Assembly: GCA_030425385.1 (NCBI GenBank)
Contig: JAUIAH010000027.1
Location: 1 to 64,000 of the forward strand
DNA length: 64,000 bases
Direction: 5' to 3'
Source of the DNA: Verrucomicrobiia bacterium
GTDB lineage: Bacteria; Verrucomicrobiota; Verrucomicrobiia; Verrucomicrobiales; DEV007
Part shown: one piece after another, positions 33,500-43,384 of the stretch
How the letters are laid out: each line of letters begins with the position of its first letter
Numbering within the stretch: the stretch's first letter is position 1
Made by a program: the position numbers and the translations under genes
Notes under the pieces: model-generated
Told to the model about the DNA's origin: nothing
Seen by the model: the letters and a program-made list of their open reading frames with translations, nothing else
The model's database searches: none

Positions 33500-34462
33500 T
33501 TACTTTTGGGTGTTGGAGAGGTTGAGGAGAGGGAGAACGCTCTGTGCATTCTCATCCATGATGATCTTGCCTCCTAACCGAGGCACCACTTGTCCTAACG
33601 TTTCTAAATAAAGGCGCCGTTTCGTCACTTCGGGAGCCTTCTCGTATTCCGCAAAGAGCGCCTTGAAAGCCGCGACATCGCCTTCGGCCTCATTCACCCG
33701 TTGCGCGGCATAGCCTTGTGCCTCACTGATGTCGCGATCCGCCTTACCACGGGCCGCAGGTACTTCCTTGTTCTTCTCACGCCACGCCACGTTGATGGAG
33801 CGCTCTTTCTCTTGCTGCGCTTTGTTAACATCGTTGAACGAGTCCTGGACGGAGGGCGGCGGGTTCACATTGTTCAACTGCACTTGATCGATGCGGAGAC
33901 CCAGTTTGTAATAGTTGGCCACGTCCTGCATCTTCTGCAGCGCCTCCGACTCGATCTGTTGACGTCCGACCGTGAGCACTTCGTCCACGGTTCGATCGCC
34001 GACGACTTCGCGCATCACGGATTCGGAGACGTCACGGAGGGTGGCGCCGGGATTCCGCACGCGGAAGAGAAAGTCCTCTGGGCGATCCACGCGGTACTGA
34101 ACGACCCATTCCACGGAGGCCTCGTTGCGATCACCCGTGATCATGCTCTTCTCTTCTTCCTGCACCCGTAAATTGGGAGCGAACTGGTAGGGATTGGTGG
34201 CGGTGGCCGCGCGCTGCGTGCCGATCCCCAGCCCAAATTCTTGTTTCTCCTGGCGCTCGACCGCCACGATGTGGGCTTGATCGATCCCAAAGGGTAGTTT
34301 GAAGTGGAGGCCAGGTGTCGCCGGATCTCCGGTGATCTTGCCAAACCGGGTCACAATCCCGACTGACTCCGCGGGGACGGTGTAGAAGGCCGTGGAGATC
34401 GACGCGAGGATCGCGAAGCCGATGATGGCGGCAATGATGACTTTCGGGTTCACACTCTGCAT
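33500..34462 (-). CDS. hflK: HflK, SPFH/band-7 membrane protein
   Basis: The product is 320 residues. A membrane helix (VIIAAIIGFAILASISTAFY) is followed by the SPFH domain (VPAESVGIVTRFGKIT; EVVGDRTVDEVLTVGRQQIE; LRIDQVQLNNVNPPPSVQDSF) with the Pro-Pro-Pro segment usual in HflK. It is the partner of HflC. The ATG at 34462 was preferred to an in-frame GTG three codons upstream because AAGG lies at better spacing. First gene of a three-gene operon. Confidence 0.92.
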   Translation of the reverse strand: MQSVNPKVIIAAIIGFAILASISTAFYTVPAESVGIVTRFGKITGDPATPGLHFKLPFGIDQAHIVAVERQEKQEFGLGIGTQRAATATNPYQFAPNLRVQEEEKSMITGDRNEASVEWVVQYRVDRPEDFLFRVRNPGATLRDVSESVMREVVGDRTVDEVLTVGRQQIESEALQKMQDVANYYKLGLRIDQVQLNNVNPPPSVQDSFNDVNKAQQEKERSINVAWREKNKEVPAARGKADRDISEAQGYAAQRVNEAEGDVAAFKALFAEYEKAPEVTKRRLYLETLGQVVPRLGGKIIMDENAQSVLPLLNLSNTQK

Positions 34463-34602
34463 GGTGGCCACCCTTACCCCGCCACTCCCAGCCTGCCATT
34501 ACAAAGGGACGCGGGAATTCGACCCGAATGAGCTTCTGACCTGATCAAAGGTTGCCATCCGGCAGGGGGATTGCTACGAAACGAGCGCATTCCCATCCTG
34601 TT

Positions 34603-36141
34603 ATGCCCATGAAATTTCCGAAAACTGTCCTCCTCATCCTCCTCGCCGTCTTCTTCGGAGGGCTCGCCGCCTTCGCTGAAGAAGACCCCGTGGGCCCCAA
34701 GGGGATCGATGAGCAGATCAATAAGATCATGGAAGACCCGACGAAGAAGATCACCAGTGTCGTCTTCTTTGCGATCAAGGTGAATGAGGATGTGTCCATC
34801 CCTCTCGTGCTGGTCTGGCTCGCAGTCGCGGCCATCTTCTTCACCTTCTACTTCCGATTCGTGAATCTTCGCTTTCTGGGTCTTGCTGCCAAGACGATTC
34901 GCGGCCGCTACAGTTCGCCCAATGATCCGGGGGAGATCACCCACTTTCAAGCGCTCACCGCTGCCTTATCAGGCACCGTTGGTCTCGGAAATATCGCTGG
35001 CGTCGCCATTGCCATCCAACTTGGCGGCCCTGGCGCCACCTTCTGGATGATTCTCATGGGCCTCTTTGGGATGACCTCCAAATTTGTGGAGTGCACCTTG
35101 GGCGTGCGCTACCGGGAAATAGACAGCGAGGGCAAAGTGCTAGGAGGGCCAATGCGCTACCTATCCAAGGGCTTGCAGGAGCGCGGCCAAGGGCAAATCG
35201 GGATGATCCTGGCAATGTTCTTCGCCGTCATGTGTATCGGCGGTTCCTTTGGGGGCGGAAACATCTTTCAGATCAACAGTGCGACGGAGCAATTCATCTC
35301 CGCATTCGGCGGAGGAGAAGGTTCTTTTCTCGACCAACAGCGTTGGCTCTTCGGGCTGATCATCGCCGTGATCGTTGGCGCTGTGATCATCGGCGGCATT
35401 CGCAGCATCGCTAGAGTCACCGCTAAACTCGTTCCCTTCATGTGCGGCATCTACGTGCTCGCTGTGCTCGTGATTCTTATTCTGAACCTTGGCAAGCTAC
35501 CCGGCGCCATTGGTGCCATCGTCACCCAGGCATTCAATCCTACCGCAGTTGGAGGGGGCCTGATTGGGTGTATGTTGCTAGGAATCAAACGTGCTGCTTT
35601 CTCAAACGAAGCAGGGGTAGGATCAGCCGCGATCGCGCACTCGGCTGTCAAGACGTCAAAGCCCGCCTCTGAAGGACTGGTCGCACTCTTGGAACCCTTT
35701 GTCGACACCGTCGTCGTCTGCACCATGACCGCTCTAGCAATCATCGTCACCGATACCTATCAGCTTTCCAATGTGGAAGGCGTCGCCATGACCTCCGCCG
35801 CATTTGAAACGGCGATGCCGTGGTTCAAGATGATCCTGTCTATCGCCGTGATCCTCTTCGCCTTCTCAACGATGATTTCTTGGTCTTACTACGGGATGCA
35901 AGCCTGGGCCTTCCTCTTTGGAAAGAATCGCTTCATGGACCTGGGGTACAAATTAATCTTTTGTGTGTTTATCGTTGTGGGATCTTCCATGAGCCTCAAC
36001 AACGTCGTCGACTTCTCTGACGCGATGATCTTTGCCATGTCGATACCCAATATCGTTGGCCTCTACATTCTCCTCCCAGTCGTCAGGCGTGAGCTAGACG
36101 ATTACAAGGCGCACTGCGCCGAGATCGACTCCCAGTCTTAA
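34603..36141 (+). CDS. Sodium:alanine symporter (AGCS family)
   Basis: The product is 512 residues with about ten membrane helices. The family signature GTVGLGNIAGVAIAIQLGGP lies near residue 127, with FVECTLGVRYRE, GGPMRYLSKGL and AAFSNEAGVGSAAIAHSA also characteristic. It imports alanine or glycine with Na+. An N-terminal signal-like segment and a 50-residue periplasmic stretch come before the first core helix. Its stop directly abuts the helicase ATG at 36142, so the two are co-transcribed. Confidence 0.95.
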   Translation: MPMKFPKTVLLILLAVFFGGLAAFAEEDPVGPKGIDEQINKIMEDPTKKITSVVFFAIKVNEDVSIPLVLVWLAVAAIFFTFYFRFVNLRFLGLAAKTIRGRYSSPNDPGEITHFQALTAALSGTVGLGNIAGVAIAIQLGGPGATFWMILMGLFGMTSKFVECTLGVRYREIDSEGKVLGGPMRYLSKGLQERGQGQIGMILAMFFAVMCIGGSFGGGNIFQINSATEQFISAFGGGEGSFLDQQRWLFGLIIAVIVGAVIIGGIRSIARVTAKLVPFMCGIYVLAVLVILILNLGKLPGAIGAIVTQAFNPTAVGGGLIGCMLLGIKRAAFSNEAGVGSAAIAHSAVKTSKPASEGLVALLEPFVDTVVVCTMTALAIIVTDTYQLSNVEGVAMTSAAFETAMPWFKMILSIAVILFAFSTMISWSYYGMQAWAFLFGKNRFMDLGYKLIFCVFIVVGSSMSLNNVVDFSDAMIFAMSIPNIVGLYILLPVVRRELDDYKAHCAEIDSQS

Positions 36142-38175
36142 ATGGCACGGAGTTACCAGCTTAAGGGAACCAAGAAGCGCGCCGCTCCCCCGTCTGGAAT
36201 TGACTTCGCGGCGCTGCTCAATGCGCAACAGCTGGCGGCGGTCACGTCCAAGCCAGGGGCCGCTCTCGTCATTGCTGGCGCGGGGAGTGGGAAGACGCGA
36301 ACCCTGACGCATCGCGTCGCCTACTTGCTTGAGCAGGGAATGGAGCCCTATCACATTCTCCTCCTCACATTTACCAACAAGGCAGCCGGGGAAATGCTGG
36401 CTCGAGTGGGGCAACTCGTTCCCCAAGACATGGGAGGCCTCTGGGGTGGGACCTTCCATGCCATCGGCAATCGCATCCTTCGCCGCTATGGCGACTTGCT
36501 AGGATACTCCAAGGGCTTCTCCATCATGGATCGGGAAGATCAGACGAGTCTTCTCACCCAAGTCCGCAAGGAATCCGGGCTGGGGAAAGATGGGAACAAA
36601 CAGGACAAACGCTTCCCCAAATCCAACGTCCTGGCAGACATCTATAGCATCACGCAGAACCTCGATGCCAAGCTAGATGACGTCTTGGAATCGCGTTATC
36701 CTCAGTTAGAAGAATACTTCGACGCCATCCGCACTCTGCATGAGGCTTACGAGGAGAAGAAGCTGGCAAACAACGCCGTCGATTTCGACGATTTGTTATG
36801 CAAGACACTCACGCTTCTTGAGTCGAAGAAAGAGGTGCGGGAACACTATCAGAACAAGTTCCGCGCGGTGCTCGTGGATGAATACCAGGATACGAATCCG
36901 ATTCAGTCGCGCATGATCGATGTCTTCGCCGGAAAGCATCGGCATCTCATGGTCGTGGGCGACGATGCGCAGTCGATCTATTCGTGGCGGGGCGCCGATT
37001 TCCGCAACATCATGGGCTTCAGCCAACGTTATCCCGGAGCCACCGTCTACAAGATCGAGACCAACTATCGCAGCGTGCCTGAAGTGCTTGCGCTGGCCAA
37101 TGAGTCCATTCAGATCAATCGCAACCAATTCGAGAAGACACTCGTCGCTGCCCGGGAATCGAAAGGCTGCCTCCCCGCGATGGTGCCTGTGCAAGATCCC
37201 AATCAGCAAGCATCGTTCATTGGGCAACGCATTGAGGATCTGCTCGATGACCTTGGTCTCGCCTATAGCGATGTAGCCATTCTCTATCGCGCGCATTTCC
37301 ACTCCATGGAGGTGCAGATGGAGCTCACTCAACGCGGGATGCCTTTCCGCCTCACGAGTGGTCCACGTTTCTTTGAACAGGCGCACGTGAAAGATGTCAG
37401 TGCTTTCATGCGCTTCGTGGCCAATCGCCGCGATGAAGTGGCTTTCAAACGCATGCTCAAGCTCGTCAATGGAATCGGCGATGTCACGGCGGACAAGCTT
37501 TGGCAAAGTTGGCTCGGGTGCGCAGCCTCATCCAATGACGAGCCTCTCCCTGAAAGTTTCTCCGATCTCTTGTTAGGCTTTCGCGTCCCCTCGCGTTCTG
37601 AAGCGGAGTGGAAACAGTTAGCCTACACGCTCGATGAACTGATTGAGAATCACGAGCCGGTCGCGCCCAAAGCGATGTTCACCTCCATCATAGAAGGCGT
37701 CTACGATGACTACGCGAAGGCAGCCTTTTCCAACTACGAGCAGCGCATGCAAGACATCGATCAAGTGAAGCGCTACAGTGAGAAATTTGCCACCCTTGAC
37801 GAATTTCTTTCCAAGCTCTCCCTTGAAACCAACACCGATCGCGAAGAGCCAGAGGACGACGACAAGATTGTCCTGTCCAGCGTTCATCAGGCGAAAGGGT
37901 TAGAATGGCCCGTCGTCTTTATCATCTGGCTCACTCAAGGCATGTTCCCCAATCGCAACGCTCTCGAAGCAGACGACTATGAAGCTCTAGAAGAAGAGCG
38001 CCGTCTCTTCTATGTGGCCGTGACGCGTGCCTGCGATCAAGTGTATCTTCTTCATCCGATGGTTCGCCCTGGTGGACGCGGGTGGTCAGATGACTACTAC
38101 CAATGCCCCTCACACTTCCTCACCGAACTCCCCACTGATTTCATGGAGGAATGGGATGTCGGCAACGTGTGGTAG
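36142..38175 (+). CDS. UvrD/Rep-type ATP-dependent DNA helicase (SF1A)
   Basis: The product is 677 residues. SF1A motifs run in order: AGAGSGKT (45-52, Walker A), LLLTFTNKAAGEM, VDEYQDTN (motif II), GDDAQSIYSWRGAD (III), KIETNYRS (IV), SSVHQAKGLEWPVVF (V) and EERRLFYVAVTRA (VI). It unwinds DNA 3' to 5' in repair or replication restart. It differs from typical PcrA/UvrD by the shorter C-terminus. The position behind an amino-acid symporter and before an ABC exporter gives no hint of a special task. Confidence 0.95.
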   Translation: MARSYQLKGTKKRAAPPSGIDFAALLNAQQLAAVTSKPGAALVIAGAGSGKTRTLTHRVAYLLEQGMEPYHILLLTFTNKAAGEMLARVGQLVPQDMGGLWGGTFHAIGNRILRRYGDLLGYSKGFSIMDREDQTSLLTQVRKESGLGKDGNKQDKRFPKSNVLADIYSITQNLDAKLDDVLESRYPQLEEYFDAIRTLHEAYEEKKLANNAVDFDDLLCKTLTLLESKKEVREHYQNKFRAVLVDEYQDTNPIQSRMIDVFAGKHRHLMVVGDDAQSIYSWRGADFRNIMGFSQRYPGATVYKIETNYRSVPEVLALANESIQINRNQFEKTLVAARESKGCLPAMVPVQDPNQQASFIGQRIEDLLDDLGLAYSDVAILYRAHFHSMEVQMELTQRGMPFRLTSGPRFFEQAHVKDVSAFMRFVANRRDEVAFKRMLKLVNGIGDVTADKLWQSWLGCAASSNDEPLPESFSDLLLGFRVPSRSEAEWKQLAYTLDELIENHEPVAPKAMFTSIIEGVYDDYAKAAFSNYEQRMQDIDQVKRYSEKFATLDEFLSKLSLETNTDREEPEDDDKIVLSSVHQAKGLEWPVVFIIWLTQGMFPNRNALEADDYEALEEERRLFYVAVTRACDQVYLLHPMVRPGGRGWSDDYYQCPSHFLTELPTDFMEEWDVGNVW

Positions 38176-38183
38176 ATACTTTC

Positions 38184-40004
38184 ATGAAGCCCAAGGAACC
38201 CAAGCAACAGTCGAAAGCCGAGTCGTCCTTCTTCCGAGGCGCTTGGGAGCTCTTTCGCTTTCTCACTCCCTACAACCGCTACTTCATTCCCGCGCTGATC
38301 GCTCTGTGCTTCACCGGGTTCCTCATCCTCCTCTTTCCAGAGCTGATGGGGGAGCTCGTCGGCGGGGCCATGGTCAGCAGCGGCGACGCTCAGGCGGTGG
38401 ATGTGGATCAAGTGCTCGCCAAGCGCAATCGAGTGGCTATCACCTTAGCACTTGTGCTATGCACCCAAGCGGTTGTCGCCTACTTCCGCATCACCTGGTT
38501 TGCCAAAGCCGGCGAAAGCGCCCTCGCAGATTTGCGGAAACGCGTCTACGGACGGCTCGTTTGTTTGCCCATGACATTCTTTGGCGAACGCCGCGTGGGA
38601 GAGCTGTCCAGTCGCCTCGCGGCCGATCTCAGCCTCATTCGCGACACCCTGGTCACGACCACCCCTCAACTGCTCCGCCAGACGATCACCTTGTTAGGCT
38701 GTCTCGTCATGATCTTCATCACCTCGATGAAACTCAGCCTGTTCATGCTTGCTTGTTTACCCGTGGTGATCTTGGCCACCGCCTTGGTGGGCCGGCGCAT
38801 TCGCGGACAGTCCAAACTCGCGCAAGATCAGATGGCCGAGAGTAATGTGATTGTGGAAGAGACGTTGCAGAGCATCGCAGACGTGAAGGCCTTTCACAAT
38901 GAATCCTACGAGTCGAAACGCTATGCCACCGCCATCGGCGCGTTTCTGGATACCGCGCTGCGAACGGCACGTTCTCGCGCATCGTTCGTTTCCTTCATCA
39001 TCTTCGTGATGTTTGGAGTGATCACCTTGGTCATTTGGTATGGAGCAGGGCTCCTCGCGCAACCAGCCAACGCAGGTGGGTTGACCTCTGAGCAATTCTT
39101 CAAATTCGTGCTCTACACCGTCTTTCTCAGCGGGGCCTTGGGCTCGCTTCCTGAAGCCGTGAGCCAGGTGCAGAAAGCGGTTGGTGCGACTGATCGCGTT
39201 CGTCAGATCTTAGGAGAGCCCGCCGAGCCGGTCTCGCTCCCTAGCGAAATCCCCGAGACTCGACTCAAAGGCGCCGTCACCCTCGAAGGGGTGCATTTCG
39301 CCTATCCCAGCCGCAGCGATCATCCCGTCCTGCGCGGTGTCACCTTGCAATGCAGCCCCGGAGAACGCATCGCCATCGTGGGTCCCAGCGGCGCGGGCAA
39401 GTCGACGGTGATTTCACTTCTCTTACAGTTTTACCAACCTGATGAAGGCATCATCCGCTTCGATGGCAAAGCGGCTCGCGACTATCCCCTCACCTATCTG
39501 CGTACGCAGATGGCGATGGTGCCTCAGGAGGTGCTCCTCTTCGGTGGCTCCATCCGAGAGAACATCGCCTACGGTCGGGTGGGCGCGAGCGATGAAGCCG
39601 TCGTGACGGCGGCCAAGAAAGCCTATGCGCACGACTTCATCGAAGCTTTTCCAGAGGGCTACGACACCTTGGTGGGTGATCGTGGGGTGAAACTGTCAGG
39701 AGGTCAGCGGCAACGCATAGCCATTGCGCGCGCCATCCTTGCCAATCCTGCCATTCTCATTCTGGACGAAGCGACCAGTTCGCTCGATTCGGAAAGCGAG
39801 CACCAAGTGCAGCAAGCCTTGGAAGAACTGATGAAAGATCGCACCTCAATCATCATCGCCCATCGACTGGCCACGGTGCGTCAGGCAGATCAGATCTTTG
39901 TCCTGCAAGAAGGCAAGGTGATCGAGACGGGCACGCACGAGGCACTGGCAGCGAAGACAGGAGGCGTATACGCCAGCCTTTCTAAATTGCAGTTCTCCGC
40001 GTGA
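38184..40004 (+). CDS. ABC exporter, fused membrane and ATPase domains (MsbA-like)
   Basis: The product is 606 residues. Six membrane helices (about 35-330) are followed by a nucleotide-binding domain with GPSGAGKST near 400, signature LSGGQRQR near 503 and ILILDEATSS near 524. It works as a homodimer. The substrate may be a lipid, peptide or drug; MsbA- or TAP-like half transporters look alike. It starts 8 bp after the helicase stop, and its own stop overlaps the next gene (GTGA). Confidence 0.93.
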   Translation: MKPKEPKQQSKAESSFFRGAWELFRFLTPYNRYFIPALIALCFTGFLILLFPELMGELVGGAMVSSGDAQAVDVDQVLAKRNRVAITLALVLCTQAVVAYFRITWFAKAGESALADLRKRVYGRLVCLPMTFFGERRVGELSSRLAADLSLIRDTLVTTTPQLLRQTITLLGCLVMIFITSMKLSLFMLACLPVVILATALVGRRIRGQSKLAQDQMAESNVIVEETLQSIADVKAFHNESYESKRYATAIGAFLDTALRTARSRASFVSFIIFVMFGVITLVIWYGAGLLAQPANAGGLTSEQFFKFVLYTVFLSGALGSLPEAVSQVQKAVGATDRVRQILGEPAEPVSLPSEIPETRLKGAVTLEGVHFAYPSRSDHPVLRGVTLQCSPGERIAIVGPSGAGKSTVISLLLQFYQPDEGIIRFDGKAARDYPLTYLRTQMAMVPQEVLLFGGSIRENIAYGRVGASDEAVVTAAKKAYAHDFIEAFPEGYDTLVGDRGVKLSGGQRQRIAIARAILANPAILILDEATSSLDSESEHQVQQALEELMKDRTSIIIAHRLATVRQADQIFVLQEGKVIETGTHEALAAKTGGVYASLSKLQFSA

Positions 40005-41398
40005 GCGCCTCACCTTCTCCCAAGAAAGGCGGCTGCCTCCCACTCGCGCTCAAGATCGGCGGACTTTTCATCGGCCTTTGCTTGATCGGACTGGTCGTCG
40101 GCTATCTCATCGAGGACGGTCGCGGGCGCAAAGCTTGGGACGCCTACCTGGCAGAACAACGAGAGAAGGGCGTGACCCAACTTCTCTGGCACGACTTCAT
40201 CCCTCCTGAAGTGCCCGATGAGGAGAATATGGCGAAAGCGCCAGGGTTCGATCTCGATGCCTGGCAAGAGCTGAGCGATACCCAGTGGCCGCACCGCCGC
40301 CAAGGTGTGAAACGGCAGCCAGGGTGGCGTGCTGCTCAGCCCTGGGATCTCGCTCTTCTGATCACCGAAGAGGCGGCAGCAACCGAAGAGGAAGCGGCCC
40401 GTGTTCTGTTAGACCACTTCGCCACCCACGAGGAGCTTCTCGCATCAATCTCAGCGGCAGCCGCACGGCCCGCCTGTCGGATGGATCTCAACTACGAGGC
40501 CATCGTCAACATGACGTTTCCCATCGGAGAACTGCGGGATGCGACACGCGCCTTCGCCATTCGCGGCGCGGCGGCTCTTCGCGTGGGAGACACGACGACT
40601 GCTGCCAACGATCTCCTCACGATCATGCGTTTGGTGAATCATTTCGAGACCGTCCCGACCATCATCGTTCATCTCGTGCAACTCGCCACCGTCGATCTCA
40701 GCCTCCAACTTCTCTGGGAAGGCCAACGCCAACATGCGTGGAATGACAATCAACTGACACTCTTCGAGAACGCCTTTGCGCAATGGGACGCGCAAACGAG
40801 CTTTCTCAATCATCTGCGCTCTGATCGGGCTGGGATCCTCACCATGCTCGAATCCATGGCGCAAGGCCAGCAGCAAGCGCCTAACGGATTGCCCCGAGTC
40901 CGCCTCATTCCCAAGGGCTGGATCTATCAGAACATGGTGCAACTCGCACGGCTCTACGATGACTACTGCCTGTTTCCAGATGGCGAGGAAGTGCGCTCCG
41001 TATCGCCGCAACACGCCGAGGCCTTGATCACCGAACTCGGGCGGCGACGGAATCGATTCTTTGGTTATCCCCATCCCTATGATTTCATGTCGGTCATCGC
41101 CGTCCCCTTCGTCGATCGCGCAGCCCACAACGTCCTCCGCATGGACGCCAGCCTCACACTTGCGCAGCACGCCATCGCCTTGGAGCGCCATTTCCTGGTC
41201 AATGAGCGGTATCCTGACCACTACGCGGTCGATCCTCCTCTTATCTATCGGCTCAAGGCTGACAGAACACCACTTCTCTACCACCTCGGGACCAATGATG
41301 CCGACGATGGCGGCACGCCCTACGAGTCCGCCTCCAAAGGAGATTGGGTATGGCAATGGACTTATCCTGAGTTCGATCCTACGGCATTCGCCGAGTGA
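40001..41398 (+). CDS. Membrane-anchored hypothetical protein
   Basis: The product is 465 residues, starting with GTG that overlaps the ABC exporter stop by 4 bp. One membrane helix (ALKIGGLFIGLCLIGLVVGYL) lies near 15-35, followed by a large, mostly helical, probably periplasmic domain without a recognised family. The last 110 residues carry AQHAIALERHFLVNERYPD, a pattern resembling the pilin-like/general-secretion end domain found in many PVC hypothetical proteins. Coupling to the exporter suggests an accessory role, which is inference only. Confidence 0.7.
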   Translation: MSASPSPKKGGCLPLALKIGGLFIGLCLIGLVVGYLIEDGRGRKAWDAYLAEQREKGVTQLLWHDFIPPEVPDEENMAKAPGFDLDAWQELSDTQWPHRRQGVKRQPGWRAAQPWDLALLITEEAAATEEEAARVLLDHFATHEELLASISAAAARPACRMDLNYEAIVNMTFPIGELRDATRAFAIRGAAALRVGDTTTAANDLLTIMRLVNHFETVPTIIVHLVQLATVDLSLQLLWEGQRQHAWNDNQLTLFENAFAQWDAQTSFLNHLRSDRAGILTMLESMAQGQQQAPNGLPRVRLIPKGWIYQNMVQLARLYDDYCLFPDGEEVRSVSPQHAEALITELGRRRNRFFGYPHPYDFMSVIAVPFVDRAAHNVLRMDASLTLAQHAIALERHFLVNERYPDHYAVDPPLIYRLKADRTPLLYHLGTNDADDGGTPYESASKGDWVWQWTYPEFDPTAFAE

Positions 41399-41414
41399 CA
41401 GAGACCCAATGCCT

Positions 41415-42107
41415 CTACGCCCTCTCTGGCACTTTCTCATCGGCTGCGAGAAGGCCATCGCGAATGCGAAGGATACGCCGCGAATGCAGCGCCACGTCTT
41501 CCTCATGCGTTACCACGATGATGGTGTTGCCCCCACGCCACAGCTCATCGAACAATGCTAGGATCTCATCTCCCGTGGTCGAATCCAAATTGCCAGTCGG
41601 TTCATCTGCTAGGATGATGCTAGGGCGATTCACGAGGGCGCGGGCGACCGCCACGCGTTGCCGTTGACCGCCAGACATTTCATTCGGCTTGTGCGTGACG
41701 CGATCTCCCAAGCCCACGCGTTCCAAGGCCTCGCGGGCCTCCTCGCGTCGCGTGTCGCGATCGATGCCCGCGTAAACCAATGGCATCTCCACGTTGCGCA
41801 ACGCGGACACGCGCGGCAGCAGATGAAAGGTCTGGAAGACGAATCCAATCTCGCGATTGCGGATATCGGCGAGCGCATTCTCGCCCAAGCTGGAGACATC
41901 GGTCCCATTCAATTCGTAGATCCCTCGCGTAGGGGTGTCCAGGCAACCGAGGATGTTCATCAAGGTGGATTTCCCAGAACCAGAAGGCCCCATGATGGAG
42001 ACATACTCGCCCCGTTCAATCTCGGCCGAGACTCCTCGAAGTGCATGCACCGTTTCCGCTCCCATCTCGTAGGAACGCGCGAGATCCACCAGGCGCAAGA
42101 GGCTCAT
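41415..42107 (-). CDS. ABC transporter ATPase, MacB/LolD type
   Basis: The product is 230 residues: Walker [10 protein letters not shown] (40-48), signature MSGGQRQ (144-150), Walker B ILADEP (165-170) followed by TGNLDS, the hallmark of the MacB/LolD/FtsE group. It should power a FtsX-like permease in a mechanotransmission export system. The upstream adaptor gene overlaps it by 4 bp and a TolC gene precedes that. No permease gene follows: a convergent gene ends 17 bp away. Confidence 0.93.
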   Translation of the reverse strand: MSLLRLVDLARSYEMGAETVHALRGVSAEIERGEYVSIMGPSGSGKSTLMNILGCLDTPTRGIYELNGTDVSSLGENALADIRNREIGFVFQTFHLLPRVSALRNVEMPLVYAGIDRDTRREEAREALERVGLGDRVTHKPNEMSGGQRQRVAVARALVNRPSIILADEPTGNLDSTTGDEILALFDELWRGGNTIIVVTHEEDVALHSRRILRIRDGLLAADEKVPERA

Positions 42108-43384
42108 GGAGTCGCTTTGTCAGAGCCCTGAACGTCGACAAGCTTACCATCAGCCAAGTCCGTGTGAATGGCACGATAACTACCCGTCACCACGTCTTGC
42201 CCCTCTTCCAGACCCGACTTGATCTCGATGTAGTAATCATCTCGAATCCCACTCTCAACAGACTGACGCTTTGCCCGATCTCCCTCCACGAGGAAGACCA
42301 ATTCATCCACCTTCTTCTCTTTCTTCTCTCTCTCCTTCTGTTCAGGATTCTCATCATCCGCGTTCGCATCTTTGCCTTGCAAGGCCCTCGTAGTGACGCT
42401 CTGTGAGGGAACGGCTAACACATTCTCTACCGCACGCGTTTCAATGTAGGCCGTCACCGACATGCCGGGACGGAAACCCGCCTTCTCGTTCACGCGAATC
42501 TTCACTTCGAACTTGGTCGCCTGTTGGCTGGAGACCGAGGCCGCCGCGTTCGACATGGACGCGTTGTTAGACGCATTGGCAATCTCGGACACCACACCTG
42601 TGAATGCGTCATCACGGAAAGCATCTGCTTCGAGCCGCACTTTCTGCCCGATTTCTATCAAGACCACATCCACCTCTCCCACTTCTACTCGAGCTTCCAT
42701 TTGATCAAGTTGCGCGACAGTCATCATCTCCGTCCCTGCCATGAGGGAGGTCCCCACCACGCGTTCTCCTTTCTCCGAACGCAACTGGACAACGGTGCCA
42801 TCAATCGGAGCCACAATCCGCGTCTTCTTCAAATCCTCATCCGCCCGTTCAAGGGAAGCCTTGGCCTGGGAGACAGCGTGTTGCGCCGACTCATAGGAGG
42901 CATCAGCCATTTCCCAGGCGGACTTGGCCGCCGAGTATTCCGCCTCGGAGATCAGTTTGCTAGTGTAAAGCCCCTCTTTCCGATCAAAGTCATCCTTGGC
43001 CTGATCTCGGCTCGCCTTGCTCCGCTTCAAATTACTCAAAGACCCCTGGTAACTCGCCTCTGACAGATTGCGATTCGCACGATAATCATCTTCACGAATC
43101 TTCACGAGCAAGTCGCCAGCGGTCACTTTCTGCCCTTCCTTCACTGGCAGTTCCACAATCTCACCTGCCACTTCGGGATTGATCACCACGCGAGTCACCG
43201 GTTGAATGCGCCCAGTCGCGACCACGCTCTCCACAATGTCGCGACGTGCCACTTTCTCCGTTTGCACCGTGATTGGGCGTTCTTTGGACTTCTCCTGCTT
43301 CCACCGATGATAACCTCCGCCTAACATCAAGGCGAGAATGATCAGAATGATCCAACGTTTGAAGCGACGTTTCTTACGAGCCAT
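42104..43384 (-). CDS. Periplasmic adaptor (HlyD/MacA family)
   Basis: The product is 426 residues. An N-terminal membrane helix ([18 protein letters not shown]) is followed by the lipoyl/barrel-sandwich domain ([23 protein letters not shown] in part), a coiled-coil hairpin with Lys/Glu-rich helices (about 105-190) and a second lipoyl half ([19 protein letters not shown]). The membrane-proximal part is unusual in having a long charged insert ([16 protein letters not shown], about 345-362). It links the inner-membrane transporter to TolC. Overlaps the TolC gene by 11 bp and the ATPase gene by 4 bp. Confidence 0.92.
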   Translation of the reverse strand: MARKKRRFKRWIILIILALMLGGGYHRWKQEKSKERPITVQTEKVARRDIVESVVATGRIQPVTRVVINPEVAGEIVELPVKEGQKVTAGDLLVKIREDDYRANRNLSEASYQGSLSNLKRSKASRDQAKDDFDRKEGLYTSKLISEAEYSAAKSAWEMADASYESAQHAVSQAKASLERADEDLKKTRIVAPIDGTVVQLRSEKGERVVGTSLMAGTEMMTVAQLDQMEARVEVGEVDVVLIEIGQKVRLEADAFRDDAFTGVVSEIANASNNASMSNAAASVSSQQATKFEVKIRVNEKAGFRPGMSVTAYIETRAVENVLAVPSQSVTTRALQGKDANADDENPEQKEREKKEKKVDELVFLVEGDRAKRQSVESGIRDDYYIEIKSGLEEGQDVVTGSYRAIHTDLADGKLVDVQGSDKATP

